The position numbers and the translations under genes are program-made. The notes under the pieces are model-generated. The model was not told the DNA's origin. It worked only from the letters and a program-made list of their open reading frames with translations, and made no database searches. Positions 58,850-64,000 of a stretch of DNA of 64,000 bases are shown one piece after another; positions within the stretch are counted from its first letter, which is position 1, and the number at the start of each line of letters is the position of its first letter. Source of the DNA: Mogibacterium sp. (GTDB lineage: Bacteria; Bacillota; Clostridia; Peptostreptococcales; Anaerovoracaceae); NCBI GenBank assembly GCA_017515425.1, contig JAFWFU010000007.1, positions 1 to 64,000 of the forward strand, in the 5' to 3' direction.

Positions 58850-61357
58850 TTATTTAACCTTAACCTTGCGGCCTGCATTCTTCTTAGTAAAGATCTTCTT
58901 ATACTTCTTAACAAATTTCTTGTTTTCTTTCTTGTTTCCGACCTTTACCTTTACAGTCTTAATCTTGGATCCCTTGAGTGATCCCTTAACGCTTGCCTTG
59001 TTAAGCTTCTTGGTCTTAACAGTCAGCTTGGTGGCTTTTGACTTCTTGAACGCGCCCTTGGCAACCTTCTCTACATTTGCGCCAAGTGTAACATTCTTAA
59101 TCTTCTTGCCCTCAAACGCGCCTGCTGCAACTGATGTAACCTTGTACTCGCGACCGTTGATATTTACAGTAGCAGGAACATTTGCATTCTTCGCGTTGTT
59201 AGCCTTTGTAAACTCTACGGCGAGGTTGTCAGCCGAAGAATTATCCGTAACTGTGAATGTGCTGCCTGCAACATCATGTGCGCTTCCAACTTCATCAACT
59301 GCAGCGAGCTTCGCTACCTCTGCCTTAGCGCCGCTTACGATTTTGTTGACAGCCTCTGCTGAGTCAGCCTTGTCAACAGCAGCCTTGGCGTCAGCGATAA
59401 CCTTCTGAGCCTGAGCCTTTGATGCTTCAGGAACCTTGCTCAGATCGATCTTATCGAGCTCTGCCTTTGCAGCTTCTTTTGCCTTGTCAAGATTTGTAGG
59501 AAGCTTAGCTAATTCAGCCTTAGCGTCATCAACAAGCTTAGTGATAGCCTCTGCCGAGTCAGCGCTGTCAACAGCAGCCTTTGCATCACTGATAATCTTC
59601 TGCGCCTTCGCAGTATCAATAATCGCACTTATATCGATCTTGTCGAGCGCTGTCTTTGCAGCTTCCCTTTCCTTTTCAAGAGGATCGTTCTTTATTGTAA
59701 GCCTGCCCTTTGGATTCGCATAATCTTCACCAATAACTCCGCCCAGCTTGTTCAATACATACTGCTGCACGGCGTAGTCCATAGTAATGCTGGTATCGAA
59801 CTGAGATGAAGCCGCAGCAAATGCATAGTATGTATCGCCGCCCGCAGCACAGAAATTATTTGTAAGAACTACATATGTAGCATCCGGATCGAACGCCTTG
59901 CCGTTTACATCATCTATCCTAACTCTGTTGATGGTCTTTGGACCGAAATATGTCGAACCCGGATATTCGGTATCGTTAGCATCATAGTCGAGTCCTCTAT
60001 TGAGCGTAATATTCATTCCTTCAATATGAGGGAATCCGCCAACAACCTGAGTGTATGTGGATGCCTCAAGAGCCTCAAGCAGCTCGCTGCCCTTTACGGT
60101 AACAGCTGCAATGGTGTTTCCGAAAGGAAGAACCTTAAGAATGTCGGTCTTAGTAACATCACCAGCTTCGATATTTGCTCTGATTCCTCCGCCGTTAGTA
60201 ATGGTAACTACATTTTCTGCCGGTACGCCGAGGTCTATAGCATTTTCCTCAACAACATACCATTTTATCGCGTCTGTTATCAGATTGCCGAGGTTTGTCT
60301 CTCCGTCTCTATTGCCGTTCGGGAGTCCGGCAGCCTCAGCTTCTACTGAGCTCTTATATCCATTAAGAAATACAGCAGACTCTGCAACTTTAACATTGTA
60401 TGCGTCATCTACTTCATCCTTAATCTCCTCAGCCCTAGCTTTTACAGCAGCATTGGAGAACAGACCCGTATCGTAAGCGCCCTCAGAATCCTTCAGTTCG
60501 AGGAGGAAATTGTCCTCAATCGCCTCTGTTGCGTCATCAAGAACCGTTACGCCGATATTGTTGAACTTTGTCCCTGTGGACATGATAGGCTCACCGGCTT
60601 CGCCGCTTTCCATTACGGTATGGGAATGTCCGTCGAGAACCATGTCGATATTATCTGCTACATCAAGAAGATCATATGAACGATAAGGTTCCGACTCATC
60701 ATCAACTCCGAGATGCGCAATGGCTATAACCACGTCTGCGCCGTCAGCTATGAGTTCTTCAGCCTCTGCCTTGGCATTCGTGAATGACTCTTCTTTAAGA
60801 ATAGTATTGACATCAAAGTTAGTCGGCATTGCCTTTGTGAGAGTCTCAGGAGTTGCAAGTCCAATAAATCCAATCTTGAGATCCGAACCTCCATCTACGA
60901 CCACACCATTGCTGTAAACAGGCGTATTAGTCTCCTTGGCTACAAAATTGCTGCAAAGCACACCGAATCCTGCCGATTCCATATTTGTTGCAAGTGCAGC
61001 GGGACCGAAATCGAATTCGTGATTTCCAAGCGTCGAAAAATCGTAGCCTGAAAGATTCATCAGTTCTACCGCGCTTGCGCCTTTAGATTCGCTTACATAA
61101 ACCTCTCCGTTGGAAAAGTCTCCGCAGTCAACGAGAAATACTGTAGCACCACGGCTTTCAAGCTCATCCTTGAGGCCTGCCGCATACTGGTATCCGTCGA
61201 TTGCTCCGTGTACATCGTTAGTCGACAGGATAATGGTCTTTCCGGTGTAGTCAGCCTCGAGATCGCTGACCGTCGCCGCATTTACGCTAAGGGTAAACGC
61301 AAGAACCATAATCGCCATCGTCATGAACACCATTAAACGATTAAGCTGTTTCTTCAT
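58850..61357 (-). CDS. secreted 5'-nucleotidase / 2',3'-cyclic phosphodiesterase-like enzyme with helical stalk and basic cap
   Basis: 835 residues. Signal peptide 1-27 (LMVFMTMAIMVLAFTLSVNAA). The metallophosphatase domain (about 38-290) has STNDVHG, VDCGDFSNG, TLGNHEFDFG, AIAHLG and DGHSHT. The 5'-nucleotidase C-terminal domain (about 345-540) has NLGNLITDAIKW, TNGGGIRANI and NNFCAAGGDTYYAF. Two helical repeats follow (about 555-700, each with DKIDIS/DKIDLS ... KAQKIISDAKAAVDSADSAEA), then a basic cap (about 712-835) ending KKYKKIFTKKNAGRKVKVK, nearly the same as in the BspA-like protein at 1103-4684. It should release phosphate and nucleosides outside the cell. Strong AAGGAGGGGG site. Confidence 0.93.
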   Translation of the reverse strand: MKKQLNRLMVFMTMAIMVLAFTLSVNAATVSDLEADYTGKTIILSTNDVHGAIDGYQYAAGLKDELESRGATVFLVDCGDFSNGEVYVSESKGASAVELMNLSGYDFSTLGNHEFDFGPAALATNMESAGFGVLCSNFVAKETNTPVYSNGVVVDGGSDLKIGFIGLATPETLTKAMPTNFDVNTILKEESFTNAKAEAEELIADGADVVIAIAHLGVDDESEPYRSYDLLDVADNIDMVLDGHSHTVMESGEAGEPIMSTGTKFNNIGVTVLDDATEAIEDNFLLELKDSEGAYDTGLFSNAAVKARAEEIKDEVDDAYNVKVAESAVFLNGYKSSVEAEAAGLPNGNRDGETNLGNLITDAIKWYVVEENAIDLGVPAENVVTITNGGGIRANIEAGDVTKTDILKVLPFGNTIAAVTVKGSELLEALEASTYTQVVGGFPHIEGMNITLNRGLDYDANDTEYPGSTYFGPKTINRVRIDDVNGKAFDPDATYVVLTNNFCAAGGDTYYAFAAASSQFDTSITMDYAVQQYVLNKLGGVIGEDYANPKGRLTIKNDPLEKEREAAKTALDKIDISAIIDTAKAQKIISDAKAAVDSADSAEAITKLVDDAKAELAKLPTNLDKAKEAAKAELDKIDLSKVPEASKAQAQKVIADAKAAVDKADSAEAVNKIVSGAKAEVAKLAAVDEVGSAHDVAGSTFTVTDNSSADNLAVEFTKANNAKNANVPATVNINGREYKVTSVAAGAFEGKKIKNVTLGANVEKVAKGAFKKSKATKLTVKTKKLNKASVKGSLKGSKIKTVKVKVGNKKENKKFVKKYKKIFTKKNAGRKVKVK

Positions 61358-61414
61358 TGATATCCCCCTCCTTCGTTTGGGTTGTAAATGAATTAACTAT
61401 AACTATTGCCGGAA

Positions 61415-61420
61415 ATTATA
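61415..61420 (-). promoter_or_regulatory. -10 box of the 5'-nucleotidase promoter
   Basis: TATAAT on the minus strand about 58 nt before the start, with a weak TTTCCG 17 bp upstream. Confidence 0.45.
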
Positions 61421-61446
61421 CCATAATATTTCGGCTGCGGAAACAT

Positions 61447-61998
61447 TTAGCTTCCCGATTTCTCTGTTTTATCTGAAATCCATTTATATAGTTCTTCCAT
61501 GGCTTTTTCACTTTTAAAAGCGTGCAAGGGCAGAGGCATTATCATGGTATCGCTCATCCACACATATATCGCATCCTCGGTCATATCCACCTGCTTTATA
61601 TCCGAATATGAGAACCTCTGCTCATCGTCCCCCGCCTTGGTATGCATGAAGTCCTCCTCGAATGTAATTATGTTCTCAAGCGGGTGTACCCTTCCCGGAT
61701 TATCAGCGTCAGCCTCTATCGCCGCATTCTGCTGCTTGAGGACGAGCTTGTCTGCGAAGACTATCCCGCCGATTCCAATGACAGCGGCTATTATATAAAC
61801 CAGCCTGGTGAAACTCGCGTCCACCTTGAACACCGTAAACAAAAGCGCCAGCAGAGCCCCCGACAGCGCGTAGGTAAATCGCTGCCTGTTGATGAGCCTC
61901 CTCCCGCTCTTGGTATACAGTATGCGGTAGCGCCCGAAGGCTTTATAGTCGCTATTACTGAGTTGAAACCTGATTTGCCTGTCGTTCTTACTAGCCAT
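61447..61998 (-). CDS. YcxB-like membrane protein
   Basis: 183 residues. Two membrane helices (about 43-58 and 64-84, RFTYALSGALLALLFTVF and LVYIIAAVIGIGGIVFADK). The C-terminal ~90 residues form a PH-like beta domain with IITFEEDFMHTKAGDDEQRFSYSDIKQV and the YcxB-typical IYVWMSDTMIMPLP. Function unknown. About 90 bp upstream of the 5'-nucleotidase; possibly co-transcribed, though the nucleotidase has its own -10. Confidence 0.65.
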   Translation of the reverse strand: MASKNDRQIRFQLSNSDYKAFGRYRILYTKSGRRLINRQRFTYALSGALLALLFTVFKVDASFTRLVYIIAAVIGIGGIVFADKLVLKQQNAAIEADADNPGRVHPLENIITFEEDFMHTKAGDDEQRFSYSDIKQVDMTEDAIYVWMSDTMIMPLPLHAFKSEKAMEELYKWISDKTEKSGS

Positions 61999-62217
61999 AT
62001 ATCCATTCTCCTATCTCTCTGATTAAAACCTGACGCATATTTTTTAGACGATTTATTTCGTCAATTCTATCACATATACCCCCCGAGGTTTATCTTTTAT
62101 TGGAAAACAAGTATAATGAATTGGTCGCAGCCCTGCGCAGGTTCAGCAAAGCGGCTGCCTCAAAAATTCGTCATCAGTTCATATTCATATATAAAGAAAT
62201 ATCGGAAGGAGACTCTA

Positions 62218-63213
62218 ATGAAAACAGTCGCAATTATCGGCGCCGGAAGCTTTGGAACGGCTCTGTCCACAATAGTCGCAGCCAAGGGCTGCAAAGTCAG
62301 GTTTTTCGACACTGACAAGGCTCATCTCGAACGCATGAAGGAGAATATGGAAAATACGGACTATCTCCCAGGCGTAAAGCTCGAGGGTTACTACGAATTC
62401 CTTGACGACAATAGGGCTGCCGTAGAGGGCGCGGACATCATCTTATTTGCCGTCCCTGCTCAGGTTTTCCGCGTGGCTGCAACAGCCATTATCCCCTATA
62501 TAAAAGATGACGCCCTTATGATGAATATCGCCAAGGGCATAGAGCAGAAAAGCCTCAAATGCATGTCTCAGGTCGCTGAGGAAATCGGAATAGATATGGA
62601 GAGATACTCCTGCATCTCAGGACCCTCCCATGCGGAGGAAGTCGGTATCGGAGTGCCAACCGCGGTTTCCATTTCCTCGAAGAATGAAGCGACCGCTCAT
62701 GCGCTCGCGGATCTCTTCACCACCAAAAGATTCAGAATCTATATGAATGACGACCTCCTCGGCATGGAGCTCGCCGGTTCAATCAAGAATGTAATGGCAG
62801 TCGGTTCAGGCATTATTGACGGTCTCGGCTTCGGGGACAATACCAGAGCCGCCATGATAACGAGAGCTATCGCAGAGATGACCCGCCTCGGCGTTAAAAT
62901 GGGCGCGCGCCCCGAGACCTTCGCAGGGCTCTCCGGCGTGGGCGATATGATAGTAACCTGCACGAGTATGCATTCGCGCAATTTCCGCTGCGGCCGCCTC
63001 ATAGGTCAGGGCATGAACCCCGAAGAAGCGCGCAAGGAAATCGGCATGGTAGTCGAAGGCATGTTCACGGCGGAGTCGGCACACGACCTCGCGGCAAAAT
63101 ACGAGGTGGAAATGCCGATAGCGGAGTCAATCTATAACGTCATAAACGGCAAAGTCAATGTCAACGACGCCCTCGAAGATCTCATGGGTCGACCGAGAAG
63201 ATCAGAAATATAG
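62218..63213 (+). CDS. gpsA: glycerol-3-phosphate dehydrogenase [NAD(P)+]
   Basis: 331 residues from ATG at 62218, chosen for the CGGAAGGAGACTCTA site; the frame is open for 34 more codons upstream but these look unrelated. Rossmann motif GAGSFGTALS (7-16). Substrate-binding words SGPSHAEEVG (about 139) and the catalytic Lys in AGSIKNVMAVGSGIIDGLGFGDN (about 190). The C-terminal half has FAGLSGVGDMIVTCTS and SRNFRCGRLIGQG. It makes sn-glycerol-3-phosphate for phospholipids. Monocistronic on the plus strand. Confidence 0.97.
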   Translation: MKTVAIIGAGSFGTALSTIVAAKGCKVRFFDTDKAHLERMKENMENTDYLPGVKLEGYYEFLDDNRAAVEGADIILFAVPAQVFRVAATAIIPYIKDDALMMNIAKGIEQKSLKCMSQVAEEIGIDMERYSCISGPSHAEEVGIGVPTAVSISSKNEATAHALADLFTTKRFRIYMNDDLLGMELAGSIKNVMAVGSGIIDGLGFGDNTRAAMITRAIAEMTRLGVKMGARPETFAGLSGVGDMIVTCTSMHSRNFRCGRLIGQGMNPEEARKEIGMVVEGMFTAESAHDLAAKYEVEMPIAESIYNVINGKVNVNDALEDLMGRPRRSEI

Positions 63214-63218
63214 AGAAT

Positions 63219-63257
63219 ATTTTGCCTGGTGCCAGCCACGCTATCACAAGGCAAAAT
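63219..63257 (+). terminator. possible terminator after gpsA
   Basis: ATTTTGCCT (63219-63227) pairs perfectly with AGGCAAAAT (63249-63257), with a 21-nt loop. No T-run follows, so its efficiency is doubtful. Confidence 0.35.
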
Positions 63258-63306
63258 GCTCGGGATAATCCAAAATACTCGTATTCAAAAGATTGCAGGC
63301 ATGAGA

Positions 63307-63334
63307 TTGTCAATCATTAAATGAAAAATATACT
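63307..63334 (+). promoter_or_regulatory. promoter of tRNA-Arg
   Basis: TTGTCA (63307-63312) and TATACT (63329-63334) with 16-bp spacing, about 60 nt before the tRNA. Confidence 0.55.
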
Positions 63335-63400
63335 TAAGATATATATTCCCTGTGATTCGGAATTTCGCCATTCCAAGGGCGGAGTTCCAATCACAACTAT

Positions 63401-63476
63401 GCGCGTGTAGCTCAGAGGATAGAGTACTTCACTCCGAATGAAGGGGCCGCGGGTTCAATTCCCGCCACGCGCACCA
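63401..63476 (+). tRNA. tRNA-Arg (anticodon CCG)
   Basis: 76 nt with the CCA end encoded. Acceptor stem GCGCGTG/CACGCGC, D arm GCTC/GAGT, anticodon stem CTTCA/TGAAG with loop CTCCGAA (anticodon CCG, reading codon CGG), T arm GCGGG-TTCAATT-CCCGC. All four arms pair. The variable loop is the 5-nt GGGCC. Confidence 0.95.
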
Positions 63477-63643
63477 AACATACCAAAACAAAACATACCA
63501 CTACAAACAAAGAACGAATCTCGGTTTGCATTCCGAAATTCGCTCTTTTTGATTGCTTTTTGAGTTTTTTTGAACAGCGTCTGAGTCCGCCGAATATCTC
63601 CTGCAATATCCGAAAGCGTCGATAATAAATCGCTCCCTTCCGA

Positions 63644-64000
63644 TTATCTCTTCGAGAATTGGCTGGCTCTTCTCGCCTTCTTGAGTCCCGGTTTCTTACG
63701 CTCTTTCATGCGTGGGTCTCTTGTCAGGAATCCCGCTGCCTTAAGCATTGGTCTGTAAGCCTCTTCATCTACCTCGCAGAGTGCTCTGGAGATACCATGT
63801 CTGAGCGCTCCTGCCTGTCCCGTGAATCCGCCTCCGTTTACCGTCGCGATAACATCATAGCTTCCGAGAGTTCCCGTCAGCTCAAGAGGTCTCTTAACCT
63901 CGTTCTTAACTATATCCTTCTCACCGAAATAAGTATCGAGGTCTCTCTTGTTGATGATGATATTGCCTGCTCCGGGGAGAAGTCTAACTCTGGCTACGGA
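63644..64000 (-). CDS. rpsI: 30S ribosomal protein S9 (5' end outside the window)
   Basis: The last 118 residues of S9 (uS9), read from the window edge to TAA at 63644. Family words are [20 protein letters not shown] and RAL, then [19 protein letters not shown] and the universal ending QFSKR, whose last Arg contacts the P-site tRNA. rplM normally precedes it in an operon and would lie to the right of the window. Confidence 0.96.
   Translation of the reverse strand, partial: SVARVRLLPGAGNIIINKRDLDTYFGEKDIVKNEVKRPLELTGTLGSYDVIATVNGGGFTGQAGALRHGISRALCEVDEEAYRPMLKAAGFLTRDPRMKERKKPGLKKARRASQFSKR

Noticed and set aside
62116..62217. Upstream extension of gpsA
   Set aside because: The AAGGAG site directly precedes ATG at 62218 and the Rossmann motif starts there; the earlier codons carry no family sequence.
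63412..63606. 64-codon minus-strand frame ending in a VAGIEPAAPS-like peptide
   Set aside because: Its end is the antisense of tRNA-Arg, a well-known false protein seen beside tRNA genes.
1..64000. CRISPR arrays, prophage genes, rRNA genes
   Set aside because: No regularly spaced identical repeats, phage structural or integrase genes, or rRNA sequence were seen. The tandem repeats at gene ends have no spacers.

Overview
The window reads as a chromosomal segment of an anaerobic, low-to-mid G+C Gram-positive bacterium (Bacillota, class Clostridia). Supporting signs are strong AGGAGG-type ribosome sites, a bifunctional ispDF, a CarD regulator, MurT/GatD-type genes, radA, an RsgI-like anti-sigma factor, BspA-like surface proteins and a V-type rather than F-type ATPase. 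A relative of Mogibacterium or Anaerovoracaceae is plausible, but that is inference. About 85-90% of the window is coding, mostly on the minus strand.

Layout. 0-1 kb: a truncated ATPase gene, possibly cut by an insertion element. 1-7.3 kb: a BspA-like surface protein, then a PepSY protein / ECF sigma / RsgI-like anti-sigma operon. 7.6-11.2 kb: carD-ispDF-proS. 11.3-12.5 kb: an anchored metallophosphoesterase. 12.9-16.7 kb (plus strand): an OmpR-type two-component system and radA. 16.7-23.3 kb: a CPBP protease, an EF-G paralogue, asnS and a large double-HTH regulator. 23.5-30.6 kb: a seven-gene V-ATPase operon with the gene order E, DUF2764-like, A, B, D, I, K, the order I recall from spirochetes and Bacteroidetes. 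30.7-37.7 kb: a 59-aa membrane peptide, rlmH, an MBL hydrolase, addB, a divergent ATP-grasp gene and a GatD-like/MurT pair. 39-47.6 kb: prfB (with programmed frameshift), a HAD phosphatase, DUF2207, a mini-LemA, secA and a CNNM/CBS protein. 47.6-54 kb: a giant protein with 23 YDG/MBG-like repeats. 54-58 kb: a racemase-family gene and metNIQ behind a Met/Cys-codon leader peptide and attenuator. 58.1-58.7 kb: a BrnT/BrnA toxin-antitoxin pair. 58.8-64 kb: a secreted 5'-nucleotidase, a YcxB-like protein, gpsA, tRNA-Arg(CCG) and the 3' part of rpsI.

Most notable: (1) metNIQ seems controlled by ribosome-mediated attenuation. A 21-codon leader with 7 Met and 3 Cys codons is followed by mutually exclusive antiterminator and terminator pairings, with no riboswitch or T-box seen. 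(2) Many genes end in imperfect tandem repeats whose unit contains the stop codon, giving serial stops. (3) The GatD-like partner of MurT lacks both expected catalytic residues (Cys to Thr, His to Leu). (4) A dispersed hairpin element occurs in three copies with compensatory base changes. (5) Two otherwise unrelated secreted proteins share a basic C-terminal cap carried on an alanine-rich helical stalk.

Family names come from recognising sequence motifs, not from database searches.
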